A program made the position numbers and the translations under genes. The notes below the pieces were generated by a model. The model searched no databases. It was not told the DNA's origin and saw nothing but the letters and a program-made list of their open reading frames with translations. Of a stretch of 64,000 bases of DNA, positions 12,601-25,027 are shown piece after piece. Origin of the DNA: Perognathus longimembris pacificus (taxonomy: Eukaryota; Chordata; Mammalia; Rodentia; Heteromyidae). Where the stretch lies: positions 11,645,528 to 11,709,527 of the forward strand of contig NC_063184.1 in assembly GCF_023159225.1 (NCBI RefSeq), read 5' to 3'. How positions within the stretch are numbered: the first letter of the stretch is position 1; each line of letters begins with the position of its first letter.

Positions 12601-12915
12601 ACCTTATCTTTACATATAGTCCAGCTGTAGCCAGGTGGTGAAGATGACAGAAAATGAGCTTTTCCTGCAGATAATTATAAGCATGAATACTTCCCATCTC
12701 TCCCCTTTTTTATTGGAAACTGTGCTCACATTCTTGGTGACCACTGAGAGGAGCCACAAACCCATATTCTGTCAGCCTGAACAGAATTCCCCCTTTAAAA
12801 AGAAGCCCATGTCCTATTCAGCTATGTGGCCCATATTAACATTAAATTGGTAAATGCTCTTGGAAAGAAAGCGGCCATTCAAGTGGCAAATTCATGGGCT
12901 GAAATCTGAAGTGAT
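9671..12915. other. single-copy noncoding block
   Basis: About 3.2 kb with no confident gene or repeat. T runs occur near 12475-12490 and 12588-12600. Short open frames (for example 10857-11051 minus and 12184-12421 plus) have no family features. A degraded SINE may lie near 10690-10830 but I cannot confirm it. Confidence 0.4.
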
Positions 12916-12952
12916 AATTTTGGTTTTCCAGCAATAAATTTTGGTTTTCCAG
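12916..12952. repeat. short tandem duplication
   Basis: AATTTTGGTTTTCCAG occurs at 12916-12931 and 12937-12952, a perfect 16-base repeat with a 21-base period in otherwise single-copy DNA. Confidence 0.9.
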
Positions 12953-13842
12953 GAGGATGTAGAATGCTAAGCAGTCAGAGCTGCATTAAGGAGACATGCA
13001 TTGTTTCCAAGCTGCTCTCCTTGCTTTCTGTTTGCATGTGACTTCTTCCAGTGGCAACTATGAGGTGGCACAAACTCCAGATGTATTTGTCTTTATCTTG
13101 TGAGTGCTCAATGAAGAGTTTAGAGCTCTTACAATCTCCAGGAGGTTTAAAGAAGCAAAATCTAAGAGTGTATTTTAAATTTCCTTCTCTTCATTTTGCA
13201 TCTCTTTGCAATCTCCAAATTCAATTTATTTTCAGCACCATCATCTGAAAACCATCCTGAGTCCTGGATTGAAGAGATTATTGATTCTATGGGAAGCCAA
13301 TCTAGAGGGAAAATCCAGCCATTGCCACCCATATTTATGAGAATGGTTGTTGTCTGTACTATTTGAACAGTGATTAAAACAAGGGAGAAATAATAGAATG
13401 ACGAATGGTGTGGCACCTCAGGACCTGAGATGTATCTTTAGAGCCTGCTTTTGAGGAATGGGATCCAGTTTATATGGATGTGCTAGATGTAGGACTGAGG
13501 AGACTATAAACTCAGTGACTTGAGGCGTGGGTGCATGTGATGCAGACAGATGGGCCAGCTTCCAAGAACTTGAGGTTTGATTCACCTGTGAAGAACTCAC
13601 CTTTGATTGGAGTGTACTAGTTTCTCTTTATTTCCCACAACGACTTTACAGTGTTTTCCAACCTTCCCTTCTTTCCATTTAATTGTGTTACAATTAAGTT
13701 TTCGGAGAATAACGACAAAAAGTTGTTGAATTTGAAGCAGATTCATACTCCATCCATAGAACTTTGTATTAATGCATTATGTATATGTGCATATATTTAT
13801 ACGTACCTATTATCTAACATCTATCTCTCTTTGTATGTATTT

Positions 13843-13903
13843 GTATTGGGATTTGAAATCAAGACTTCATGATTGTTAGGCTAGTGCTGTATTGGTTAAG
13901 ATC
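13843..13903 (-). mobile_element. possible decayed ID-like SINE
   Basis: 'gtattgggatttgaaatcaa' followed by 'gttaggctagtgctgtattg' resembles the complement of an ID monomer, at low similarity. Confidence 0.25.
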
Positions 13904-14749
13904 ACTGGACACTATATTTGCAAATAGAATCTTCCCTGGACAAAATTAGAATTTACCACTATTAGGATTTTTAAAAGATTATCTCAGACACTTTTGTTTT
14001 CCTCAATTAAAGCTAATATATGCAGAATGTATGTTATTGACCTTCATTTTGGAAATTAAACTTACAGAAATCTGTACTTAAATTTTCTAATTCATAAATG
14101 TGAATTTTCACAGTAGTATTCTGAGGAATAGGCAGATAAATATGTACAACATGCATGGCTCATAGAAACATTAAAAAAAAACCCTGCTAGTTTTCATCCA
14201 AGTTACTTTCTTAAACTGCTTTATTTATGATGCATCATTCATTACCAAATAGTATCTTCATGACTGTGGTGAACAATTTGCACATGTTAAATAATATACT
14301 CAAGTCGTACAATTAATGTCAAAGATATAGTCAGAGAGTATGTCTTCCCATGTGGAGAATAAAATCTTACTTCAGTTCTGTACCATTTAATGTAAATGTT
14401 TATATATGTTAGTATAATTTTACATTTTGTGTGCATTAGTATTATGGTGATATGGTAAAGTAGTCTAAAACAACCCCAAATTTAGTATGGGTCAACTTTG
14501 ATAGAAGAGCTTGTCCTCTTATTTCCCAAATCTCGTGCTGATTAACTCTTTACTATTTCATATTCCCAGACTTCAAATGCTTAGATTTATTTAAATCCTC
14601 AGAGATGAAAGAAAATGCAGGCATCTTCTTCATGTATATAAATACCCCCTTCCTGAACATGATGTATCATTAAATTTGATTCTTCTAATTTCAATTTTGA
14701 GCTTCATCTTTTGAATCATATATGCATATAAAAAGAATGAGAGGGGATG
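13904..14749. other. single-copy AT-rich DNA
   Basis: No gene or repeat recognised. Confidence 0.4.
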
Positions 14750-14753
14750 TTGG

Positions 14754-14767
14754 ATGTATGTATGTAA

Positions 14768-14800
<33 letters not shown>

Positions 14801-14814
14801 TGTATGTATGTATG
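14754..14814. repeat. (TATG)n microsatellite on a SINE tail
   Basis: About 15 units with one interruption ('taaata'), abutting the 3' end of the next minus-strand SINE. TTGGATG at 14750-14756 and 15049-15055 may be a short TSD enclosing both array and SINE. Confidence 0.9.
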
Positions 14815-15042
14815 TCAGTAGTGAGGCTTGAACTCTGGGCCTGGGTGCTGTCCCTGAGCTCTTCAACTCAAGGCTAGCGCTCTACCACTTTGAACCACAC
14901 AGCCACTTCCAGTTTTCTGATGGTTAATTGGAGATGGGAATCTAACGGACTTCTCTGCCCAGGCTGGCTTTGAATTGTGATCTTCAGATCTTAGCTTCCT
15001 GAATAGCTAGTATTACAGGCATGAGCTACCAGTGCCTGGCTT
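14815..15042 (-). mobile_element. B1-Geo composite SINE
   Basis: Near full-length minus-strand copy: Geo half 'gaggcttgaactctgggcct', linker 'ggttaattggagatggga', then B1 half ending 'aggcatgagctaccagtgcc'. Confidence 0.85.
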
Positions 15043-15606
15043 AAATATTTGGATGAAGCACTTTGATGAAGCATGTTTGATGGACAATAGGGAAAAGGTA
15101 GTCCTAGGGCAGAATTTAAATAAAACAATCAAATGCGCTTTAATTGCACATATGGAAAAGAATTAAAAGTAAAATAGAAAAGTAGAATGTAACAGAAGGA
15201 AAACATTCTATTATTTCCTTAATTTGGACCAGAATGCAATGATAGTTAACAACAAAAGAAGTTTTAATGTAACAAATAGCGATTAGTAGTAAGTAGGCAA
15301 GTCTTTTTAAATGAAAATAGATTCTTTTCAAATGTTGTTGCATCAATGCCACCTCCGGCTGTAAAACAGCTAATATACCATTTCTGTTTAATCCATAAAT
15401 CTCAAGTTAGATACAGGAACAGAGTAGAAATGACTATCCCAAGTTTCTCCCTTGAGCATATTATTATCCTCATCTGCATTTCAGTGTTCCAGGACAAATG
15501 TGTCTTGAATAATTTAATCTGTCTTCAAAAAGGTCAATTATTTCAGCCAGCAGCTTTGCCTCTGAGACAGTCGAGGCTATGGATTTGTTTTAATTAGGAA
15601 AAAAAC
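15043..15606. other. single-copy noncoding DNA
   Basis: No feature recognised. Confidence 0.4.
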
Positions 15607-16487
15607 TAGAAAGTATATTTTTTAAATTTGATTTTTTTATTTTATTGTAAAGGTGATGTGCAGAGAGAGGGGTAATAGTTACGTAAGTAAGGTAATGAGT
15701 ACATTTCTTGTCAACAGTGTTACCCTTCCCTTTTTTTTCTCCCACTTTCCCTCCCCCCTACTCAGCTCCAGTTGTAAAGTTTATTTCCATCATAGTGTAT
15801 TGTGAGTATCACCTTTGGATTGGTTTACCCTTTGTGCTTTGTCTGAACATTTTGTGACTTCCATTCCCTTTCCCAAATCAGATAAACTTATATATAAGAC
15901 ACAGGGTACCAAAAAATAAAAATTAAAAAAGAGAACAATGGGGCTGGGGATATGGCCTAGTGGCAAGAGTGCTTGCCTCGTATACATGAGGCCCTGGGTT
16001 CAATTCCCCAGCACCACATATACAGAAAATGGCCAGAAGGGGAGCTGTGGCTCAAGTGGCAGAGTGCTAGCCTTGAGCAAAAAGAAGCCAGGGACAGTGT
16101 TCAAGCCCTGAGTCTTGGAGTTCATTCTGATTAGTATCATTTTATATGGTCATATGTACATAGCTATTGAGCTATCATTGTGATTCTCTGCTAGGACAAT
16201 CCTAGACATAGACTGATTATTATACATGAGGGAAACCATGAAGCCTATGTTTCTTTGGGTCTGGCTTACTTCACTTTATGTGATTTTTCCCTGTTGTCTT
16301 TCCATTTCCTTATGAATGGGATGATGCCATTCTTTCTAATTGAGGCGTAGAATTACACTGTGTATACACATTACATTTTCGTAATCCATTCATCTACTGA
16401 GGGGCATCTGCGTTGGATCTATGTCTTAACTATGGTAAATAATGCTGCAACAAACATAGTTGTACTGGTAGGTAGAAAACATATTTT
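15607..16487 (-). mobile_element. older 5'-truncated L1, carrying a SINE
   Basis: Reverse complement of the same L1 family as the 8.3-kb copy. The 3' end is near 15625 ('attgtaaaggtgatgtgcag') and the 5' part, near 16460, lies in the ORF2 C-terminus ('gcatctgcgttgg' corresponds to the segment before 'MWYIYTMEF'). Imperfect 15-base TSDs, TAGAAAGTATATTTT at 15607-15621 and TAGAAAACATATTTT at 16473-16487, differ at two bases, which fits an older insertion. An IDL-Geo SINE sits inside it. Confidence 0.85.
15939..16118 (+). mobile_element. IDL-Geo dimeric SINE inside L1
   Basis: A tRNA-derived left monomer with pol III A box (about 15953-15963) and B box GTTCAATTC (15998-16006) is joined to the Geo right monomer. 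The usual A tail is missing: the SINE runs from its 'gccctgagtc' directly into L1 sequence ('ttggagttcatt'). Compared with the L1 at 45.3 kb, L1 bases are also missing at this junction, so a deletion removed the SINE tail and adjacent L1. Confidence 0.85.
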
Positions 16488-16707
16488 ATAATGGTTATGT
16501 AGCTATTTCTCCTTAAAATTTAAGACAATCCTTGTTTTCTCCAACTCTTTATTTTGAAAAATTCAAACAAAAATTACAAAGAAGTTTAAATAACACAATA
16601 AAATTTCCCATACCACTCATATAGATTCTCCATTGTTAATATTTTGACTTTTATCTCCATCTTGGTCTCTATTTCTCTTTATATGCCCATGTCAAAAAGA
16701 ATATATG
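16488..16707. other. single-copy AT-rich DNA
   Basis: Spacer between SINE insertions; no feature recognised. Confidence 0.4.
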
Positions 16708-16934
16708 GGGGCTGGGACTATGGCCTAGTGGCAAGAGTACTTGACTCGTATACATGAAGCCCTGGGTTCAATTCTCCAGCACCACATATATAGAAAACGG
16801 CCAAAAGTGGCACTGTGGCTCAAGTGGCAGAGTGCTAGCCTTGAGCAAAAAGAAGCCAGGGTGTGCTCAGGCCCTGAGTCCAAGCCCCAAGACTGGCAAA
16901 AAAAAAAAAAATATATATATATATATATATATGA
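16708..16934 (+). mobile_element. IDL-Geo dimeric SINE with A/AT tail
   Basis: Full-length: 'ggggctgggactatggccta' head, B box 'ggttcaattc', Geo half, then 13 A and an (AT)n run at 16911-16932. A small internal deletion ('ccagggtgtgctc') shortens the Geo half. Confidence 0.9.
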
Positions 16935-17596
16935 AAAAAACCCAACAACATAGGCAGATGTTTGGATAAAACAGGATTTAAAAAATACATAATATAATAC
17001 CACACTTGGAGAAAATTTAAACTAACCAACAACTTTACTTAGTATTCAGTTCACCCTTTCACTTTCTGTTTTCTTTCTTTTGTTAGTAAATAATCATATA
17101 TAGAATACAAGAGCTTGCTGTAAAATGTGATCATTGCCATAGAGATGCCATTTCATTCATTTCTAGATCTATCTAATGATCTAGAAAATCAGACACACAT
17201 TTACTTTTAATGTTACTTGGCTCTTCCTTACCTTCTTTTACTGTGGATTGTGTCTCTTTTCTCATTTAGTGAAAACTACTTTATTATCTTAACAGTAGAG
17301 TGCTAACATTGCAAACAAATGGGTTGATAGGTGTCATGCTTTTAACAATGAGAGGAAGTTCTTTGGTTTTCTGGAGTGAGGCCCTGTTACAATATCATTA
17401 TTTCTACCATTTGTAATCAATTTGTTTGACTCTTGAATGCTTTTGTATTGCTGAATTTTCTTAGCAAGATTATTTTCATAATTATTTTCCAATGGAAAAA
17501 ATATCCAGGATGAAATACAAAATTGTAAATTAATATTTAAAAAATCATAGTACTTAACTCTAGAGGATGGTCTTCTGGATATTTTTTTATTTACTT
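16935..17596. other. single-copy AT-rich DNA
   Basis: No gene or repeat recognised. Confidence 0.4.
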
Positions 17597-17836
17597 TGAT
17601 AAGAAACATTTTTTTTTTTTTTTTTTGGCCAGTCCTGGGGCGTGGACTCAGGGCCTGAGCACTGTCCCTGGCTTCCTTTTTGCTCAAGGCTAGCACTCTG
17701 CCACTTGAGCCACAGTGCCTCTTCTGGCCGTTTTCTAGATATGTGGTGCTGGAGAATTGAACCCAGGGCTTCATGTATACGAGGCAAGCTCTCTTGCCAC
17801 TAGGCCATATTCCCAGCCCCTGATAAGAAACATTTT
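17597..17836 (-). mobile_element. IDL-Geo SINE with perfect 16-bp TSD
   Basis: Minus-strand copy with T-run tail (17611-17628), Geo half and IDL head ending 'ccatattcccagcccc'. TGATAAGAAACATTTT flanks both sides (17597-17612 and 17821-17836) without mismatch, which marks a relatively recent insertion by L1-type target-primed reverse transcription. Confidence 0.95.
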
Positions 17837-18070
17837 GAGTCCTACTTGTGGGTTGAGTAAGTGAAGGCTCAAAGTTTCTGATTTTGGCAGGGGAGGTTAT
17901 ATTCTGTGAAGCTAGTTACAGAAACGCGTTTATCTGTCTGTAAAAGAGACCAACAGCACTTTTCTAAGTTAAATGCTGCCTAAGAACATATTTGAGTAGT
18001 AGTAAACCATATAAATTATTTTAAAGAGAACAGAATATTTGTCTAGGGATTTACAAGGATAAAAGGAGGT

Positions 18071-18312
18071 ACAGCTGTCCAATGGTGGCTCATTCCTGTA
18101 ATCCTTGCTACTCAGGAGGTTGAGATGGGAGGATACAAGTTTGACACCATTTCTGGAAGAAAAGTCTGTGAGACTCCAGCTCCAAAATATCCAGCAAAAT
18201 ACTAGACTAGAGATGTGGGTCAAGTGGTACAGTGCCTGTCCCAAGCAAGTAAAGCAAATACAAGTTTCTGAGCGCAAGTACCAATCCTGCCACAGGAAAA
18301 GAAAGAGACATA
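18071..18312 (+). mobile_element. B1-Geo composite SINE, diverged
   Basis: B1 half 'ctcattcctgtaatccttgc' and linker 'gaaaagtctgtgagactcca' lead into a poorly conserved Geo half and an A-rich tail. Older than most copies here. Confidence 0.7.
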
Positions 18313-18487
18313 ATAGAAATAGAATATTCTTTCTTGAAGTGAAAAAAAATGTCCAGGCCAAACTAATTTCTTTTACAAGGTTTATCTCATAAGAATTTAA
18401 CAAGAAAATTTCTTATATAAACCTTTGCCTGTTAATCTTCCACTTCCAGTTAAAGTGGATTTTTATCCTTTATTCTGGTGAATCAGA

Positions 18488-18488
<1 letters not shown>

Positions 18489-18547
<59 letters not shown>
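18489..18547. repeat. compound (TA)n(GA)n microsatellite
   Basis: About 13 TA units pass directly into about 16 GA units. Confidence 0.95.
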
Positions 18548-18550
<3 letters not shown>

Positions 18551-18871
18551 ACTGTCATATTGTTAAAGACTGCAAAGAAAAAATGTGGAACAATCTATTC
18601 AGGTTGTGGGTTTTTTTGCTTTTGTAGCCTTCAGTTTTAGCTCATGAATGCCGTGGCTGGGACATACACGCATGTACTTCCAGAGAAAATAGTTCTGATT
18701 TACATTGCTGAGAAATTGCTATCTACCAGTTTCCCTGGGCACTAAAGGCACACCAAATGGAAAGGGCGAAAACCATGTGGTCAAGCAGATAACTTGAGCT
18801 TAGACTCATCGGAGTCATGACCATGTACACAGCCTTCCATAACAGAAATAATTTATGTTGTTGCTTTTGAC

Positions 18872-19023
18872 TTGTGGCCATACTACAGTTTGATCCCAGA
18901 GTTTCAAACTTGCTCAGCTTGTTTGCTTGGCTGGCCCTCTATCACTTGAGCTACGTTTTGAGCACAGCCTTTGGCTGATTAATTGGTGCTGGAATGACAG
19001 GCTTGAGCCACTAGCACCAGGCT
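18872..19023 (-). mobile_element. B1-Geo SINE fragment
   Basis: A shortened copy: 'tatcacttgagctacgtttt' (Geo) and 'atgacaggcttgagccacta' (B1) survive, while the centre is deleted. Confidence 0.65.
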
Positions 19024-20226
19024 GTAACAGGATTGTTTTATAGGGAAAGATCAACTTGTGAGGACCATGGAATATCACTGGAAAAAGATCTATTTAGAAA
19101 AATGTCTTATAGACTCTTTCAGCCCTTTAATTTTCTTGTAATATCTAAAAGGAAATGAATCGATGTGCTTACTGTGTTGTCATTGTGTGACAGATGGCAG
19201 TAAAGGAGAGGCCAGGAGGGACTAACTCAGTTCCAAGGCCTTTGATACAGCAGTCACTGTGATGAAGGGGCTGTGAGCAGTGGTTAGGTTACTGTGACAC
19301 CGCAGAAAGACAAGCCTGGGTCATGGACCAATAGAGCTCTCAGGTCGATGTTTCATGTGGTTCTGTACAGACAGCTGTCAACACCACATCACAGAGATGC
19401 TTGTCATCTGAGAGCACATTGGTGACCAACATTCCCAAATATCTTGTCTACATCTTAGATGTGCTCCAACTATCACCTGTTGGCAATTTCTGGAGTCAAT
19501 AATCTGCTTGATGTAAAGCTAGTAGATTCCAGCTGGAAAAATGGATGTGTTCAATCGGATAACTATCCAGGCTTACACTTATTTCTGATATTCACTGGAA
19601 CACGTTACTTCACCAAAGATTTGCATGTAATACTTTTGTTCTCTCTTTAGGCTATAAAAACAATGTAGGTCAAAAGAAAATTGCCTATGAATGTTGGAAA
19701 GCAAATACATGCATTTATTTGACCTGGAATGGAGAAGTTCCTAGCTTTTTCTGACTTTCTAGTCTGAATTCTTCCCTATATACTTATTTCATTTTTATTC
19801 ACCAAAATCAACTAATCCACTGATTGGTACACACACCTAAGGCCTTCCTCCAGAAGTTTCCAATAATGCCAGCAAATTATGAAACCATCAGAAGATGAAT
19901 CCACTAATGAAGGCAGAGCTGTCAGTGTCAACATTCTCTCAGTGATGAGACCCACCAGCTGGGAACCTAGTCTCACACTTGAGCTCTCTTCAGGGGACTC
20001 TTCATATCTGTGGTCACCTTGTTTTTTTCCTTTAAATCTTAGGTGCTTAAAACTTCATAACACTTATTTTTTTAAATTTTATTGCTAAGCTACAATAAGA
20101 AACTTTTTAACTCTGCTGATGAGTATAATATACGTTGTTCAATCACTTGCTCCAACATTCTTTCTCATTATTCCCTTTTCTGTCCTTAAAAAAATGTTAG
20201 TAATATAAGGATTCTAACATATTTAG

Positions 20227-20228
<2 letters not shown>
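19024..20228. other. single-copy noncoding DNA
   Basis: No gene or confident repeat. Open frames at 19459-19650 and 19879-20088 lack recognisable features. Confidence 0.4.

Positions 20229-20264
<36 letters not shown>
20229..20264. repeat. (GT)n microsatellite
   Basis: About 18 perfect GT units. The histidine/threonine-rich tail of a minus-strand frame is an artefact of this run. Confidence 0.95.
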
Positions 20265-20265
<1 letters not shown>

Positions 20266-22251
20266 GAATGGTTTGCAGTCGGAAGTTGAAGATGACTGGA
20301 AATGTCTGTAAATAGTTTTTGTAGAGCAAACTGACCAGAGAAGCATAATAATTCTCCCTGGTAGCCTTGAAGGCCTATTTAAGTGGGTGTTTCTGACCCC
20401 ATCCATGATGATACCAGTTTGCTCAAGCATAAGATTTTCATTAGTAGGCTTTTTTCCTTCAATGGTCAGAATGAAGAGGAATTGGTAACTTAAGAAATGG
20501 GTGAAACAAAACAGAGACTCCAAGGCAATAGGACATTGGCAGAGCACTACACCAGGATAACCAGAGAGTGGAGAGTAGAGACTGTTCATGTATTGGAAGT
20601 ACCATGGAAACCAGAAGTGACTGGTGGCCTAACTAAACTGCAGTGCTGCTGAGAGATAAGGTGACAAGTAACCTGGAAGGTAAGTCATTATGGAGAGGAA
20701 GCAGCATTCTAGAGTGAGGACTTTTGGAGTGGCGGGTCATGCTGGGGGACCAGTTTCAGGTGGCTGAGTTGGAAGTGGAAAGGAAAGTTATTCTAATCCA
20801 GTAATCCAGGAAGCTGAGAGGTAACTGGATATTGTGGGTGTTGGTAGAATACAAGTCATTCAAGTGGATGGTGAAATTTTAACATGAAGAGGCAGAGAAT
20901 GGGCCGTACAGCAAAGGTGATAGACTTCTTATAACTTCAACAAAATAATACAATATATTAAATTTTTATGCATTTCTCCACACAGGTTTTACATGACAGC
21001 ATGGGATGAATAACCATCAAGAGCAGAGCTGTCATGGAAGAGCTCCAGATTCACAGGAAAACAATGGAGAGAAACTACTGCTTTTCTTGGTTCCACTTAC
21101 GCACATAGGAAATACATGTTTTCCACAGAGGTCAGACCAACCTTATAATGGATAGAAATCGCTCAAAAAAAAAAGTCAAACAGTGTAGTTTTTATCAATG
21201 TGAACACATTTCAAGTTAGAGACTGAGAGGACCCAATTTGTAGTTACTCCGGCAACCTAGTAGCCCTTTGTATATGGTAAGTTTAAAGAACGTTTTCATT
21301 ATATGTGTCAGCGTGTCATATAGGTGTCAATAGAAAGCCACATCCAGCTTATATAAATTTGAAGTTTTAAATATTCTTCAACTATTAATAGTTTGAGAAA
21401 ATTCCACACCTACCCTCATATGATGGACCTGAGCCAAAACATAGATGTACTAAAAGCATGAAATTACTTTTAAAAAGCATATAAAATTACCTGTAGGCAA
21501 CAGTTAGTAAGTAGGCATGTAGGAAAATGAAATTTAAAAAATGTTTTGAAATTTGGGCCCAATCTTCAAATACCTCATTATATATGCAAATATACATAAT
21601 ATATTTATATACATATATATGCAAATATTCCAAAGTCTGAAGCAACCCCCAAGCTGAAATACTTCTTGTTCCGAGAATTTCTGATAAAAGTTACTCAGTC
21701 TGGAAATCAATATTGTGTGCAGCACTATAGGAATCCACTAATGAGTTATTTATTATTAATATAAACATAAGCAAAGTAAAGTTGTCACCTCTTATTTTAC
21801 AAAATACCTTGCTTTCTGTCCTCTTGTTGAAGTACTGCTTTCTGCAATGATTGATTTGGGCCATTAATGACAAGCCCAAGTAAGGTTTAGCTCATCCATC
21901 TTTTAGTTGCCCAGGCAAAAATGCTTCTACAAATAAACAGCATGTCGGAGTGATTTTTGACAGAAGAACACCAAGGGGCCTCCTTGCCTGGCCTGTTACA
22001 CATTTGTCCCTTCATCTTGTCAATTGGCTCTGAATCTAGAAGATCCTAAAAGCTTAACTTTTGATGGTGCAAACACCTTGGAGTTACAGTATCACTTTAG
22101 GAGTCTCTAAGGCAATCTAGGATGTTGGTAAAGGATGGCATGGTAACAGAGATCACACAGACTTGGCTCCTGTCCCTTCATTGTCCTCACTTTCTTTTTT
22201 GCTGGCTGTGATTCCTTTGAAGCAAGCTATTAACATGGACTAATTTTTGTA
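20265..22251. other. single-copy noncoding block
   Basis: About 2 kb without a recognisable gene or repeat; short open frames are below any support level. Confidence 0.4.
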
Positions 22252-22489
22252 TGTATCTGTGCTGCTACTGGGGCCTGAACTCAGGGTTTGGGCGCTACCA
22301 CATAACTTTTTTGCTTAAGACTGGAGTTCTATTACTTAAGCCAAAGATCTACTTCTGGCATTTCAATGGTTAACAGAAGATAAAATTCTCTTGGATCTCT
22401 CTGTCTGGACTGGCTATGAACTGTGATTTTTGGATCTCAGACTCCTGAGTACAGGAGGATCACAGGTGAAAGCCACTGGCACCTGGCCT
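22252..22489 (-). mobile_element. B1-Geo composite SINE
   Basis: Geo half 'tactggggcctgaactcagg' then linker and B1 half ending 'agccactggcacctggcc'. Moderately diverged. Confidence 0.8.
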
Positions 22490-22707
22490 AAGAATTCAAT
22501 TTTGTTGTTGTTATTCCTATTTTTGAGGAGATGTGGGTTTGAGTGACAGAAGAGCTGGCATCCTATTCTCAGGGATTGTCTGTAATGTGCATTTTGCTGA
22601 ATACTCATGTTTCCCCTTTCCCTCGGATCTGCTCTTGATGATAATTCTGTTTTTGTCTCTTTAGGACTCAGTATCACCCACTAGAACCTTTCTTGGTATC
22701 TTCTCAT

Positions 22708-22939
22708 TTTTTCTTTGCCAGTACTCGAATTTGAACTCAGCACCACGTGTGTACTGGTCTTGCTTGCTTGGCTGATGCTCTTTCTATTTATGCCACACCT
22801 TCGTTCAAATGTTTTCTTGGTTAATTTGAAGATGGAGTCTTGTAGACTTTTCTGCCTGGGCTACCATTGAACTGTGACCCTCTAGATCCCAACCTCTTGA
22901 ATAGCTAGGATTACAAGCATGAGCTACAAGTGCCCAGCT
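22708..22939 (-). mobile_element. B1-Geo composite SINE
   Basis: Second minus-strand copy about 220 bases after the previous one: T run, 'gccagtactcgaatttgaac', and B1 half 'gctaggattacaagcatgag'. The pair is in the same orientation but differs at many bases, so it reflects two insertions and not a duplication. Confidence 0.8.
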
Positions 22940-24055
22940 ACCTCACAAGTTTCTGAAAGAATAAAAGATCCAAAGAAGGATTTCTGGGTTACTGAGAAGA
23001 TTCTGTCATATAAAAGAAATGCAACCAGCCCCTTAACCAGCACGACTAAAATCATCAGAGCAATTCTGTACACTTGCCTTTGTCAAGTAGCTTTTGTCTC
23101 CCTGTCTCCCTCCCCCCCACCCAGCCTCTTGTTGCATAAAGGAATAGTGTACTTCCAATGTTAACATTGGTTGGCTCTTAGTTATGTGAAGTTTGAACTT
23201 GAGTTAGAAGTTGTGAGATGGATTTTAATGTGTGAAAATTCGGTGGTGACATTCTCGCTACATTTAAATGTCATGTTAGTTCTGCTGGGCCTGTGACAGG
23301 TGGTAAGGATGGCAGGACCTTTTCTAGTAGTCGCTTGGGGACAAGCTGCATCCGTCTGGAGATGAAAACACACCAGCAATCTGAACAAACACAATTTAAT
23401 ATAAAGGTTTATCCACTAAGGAGGCCCTTGTAGGATTTGGCTCTAGATCCTCGTCCAAGATGCAGGAGGAGGGTCCTGAGCTAAGAGACAACACATCTAT
23501 AAGCAAGCACAGCCAAGCATCCTTCAGAAAGGTGCATTTAGTAAAAAGATGTAAAAGTCTCATATTTCCTGAACTTCCTTGAGAGCAATCACTAGTCATG
23601 TGACCTCACCTCCACCCATGAGGAAGGAGAAATGTCAGCTAGTGGTGTCTGCAGGAAAAAGCAGGAAGCGGATTCTAAAGAACCATGACAGTCTCAGTGT
23701 CAGACTCATCAAAACTCTGCCACTCGCCTAAGAAAAGACAACCAAGCCAAGCAAATAGAATAAAGAACCAACCATTTTACATCATAGAGATTCATTTCCA
23801 AACTGAAACATGAATATATATATTCAGTCTTTGAAAAAATCTAGTTTGTAATAAAAAAATTAGAACTCCATTATACAATGATAGTTATGTCAAGCCATTT
23901 ATTGCCACATTTCTTTGGAATCCGTGAATATCCAAGAAGTAGTAAATAGTTGGATTATGTTATGTCACAATAGAGAATATAATTCTATCATTGAAAAGAA
24001 ATCAAAAACATCTATGAACTACAATGTTTGTAATTCATTAGTGAGTAATGAACAA

Positions 24056-24058
<3 letters not shown>
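22940..24058. other. single-copy noncoding DNA
   Basis: No gene or repeat recognised. Confidence 0.4.

Positions 24059-24094
<36 letters not shown>
24059..24094. repeat. (GT)n microsatellite on a SINE tail
   Basis: About 18 GT units directly abut the 3' end of a minus-strand Geo fragment. Confidence 0.95.
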
Positions 24095-24095
<1 letters not shown>

Positions 24096-24182
24096 GCAGT
24101 TGTGGGGCTTGAACTTAGGGCTGAGCACTGTCCCTGAGCTCTTTTGCACGAGAGCTAGCTCTCTACCACTTCGAGCTATAGC
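24095..24182 (-). mobile_element. Geo half of a truncated SINE
   Basis: Only the Geo right monomer is present ('tggggcttgaacttagggct', 'ctctaccacttcgagctata'). The 5' half is absent, consistent with 5' truncation. Confidence 0.75.
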
Positions 24183-24826
24183 AAACTTCCGGTATGATCA
24201 CACTGAATGGGAATGGATGGGAGAAGTGGGCCAAGTTAATGGGGAAGTGGAGGCTTTGAGTTTGCAGTAGTGGGTGGAGCCTGTCAAGTGCCCCTCCCAC
24301 CCTCCACCCCTCTGTTTATCCAGCTCTTCAGGGACAAGGCACTATTTACAGGCAAACCAAAACACTGTGAGTGTCCCTGATTTTTTCAGGGATGGATCGA
24401 TTCAGAGGGTTCTTTGAACTGTGTTCTTATCGGTTTCTATGGATAATAATAAAAAAAGAATTAGGAGCAAAAGGAAACTTCAAGATTTTGGTATTAGTTA
24501 TTTTCTGAGTGTAGCATTTTTGTCAACCTACAGGGAAGAAACCATCCAAGGCTTTTGTCTTTAGAGGCCAGATCGAAACCTGGTGCCATTTGGTGTTAGG
24601 CCCCACTGACAGATTTACTGCCTGCTTGGAGCTGCAGGCCTTCAAGTGATGGAAATGGCAGGTGAGGCTGCAGCCTGGAGGGTTTTCTGCTCCAGGCACA
24701 ACTTCTACTGGGAGCAGTCAGGGTCCATGGGTAGGGGAGGGGGGAGGCCGGGTTTGCAGTCTGGGTTTCAGTGTCGATGGGAGGAGGGGATGCTATTTCT
24801 CTTCATTGTAGTTGTCATAGTCATTG
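24183..24826. other. single-copy DNA, locally GC-rich
   Basis: Somewhat richer in G and C than its surroundings, including a C-rich patch at 24280-24310. No gene is supported. Confidence 0.4.
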
Positions 24827-24858
<32 letters not shown>

Positions 24859-25027
24859 TTCTTCTTCTTCTTCTTCTTCTTCTTCTTCTTCTTCTTCTTC
24901 TTCTTCTTCTCCTCCTCCTCCTCCTCCTCCTCCTCCTCCTCCTCCTCCTCCTCCTCCTCCTCCTCCTCCTCCTCCTCCTCCTCCTCCTCCTCCTCCTCCT
25001 CCTCCTCCTCCTCCTCCTCTTTTTCTC
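24827..25027. repeat. (CTT)n(CCT)n 201-bp homopyrimidine tract
   Basis: About 28 CTT units with one CCT interruption pass into about 36 apparently perfect CCT units, then TTTTTCTC. All frames across it encode only homopolymer-like artefacts. It ends in CAG at 25027-25029, giving a strong-looking but probably meaningless splice-acceptor context. Confidence 0.97.
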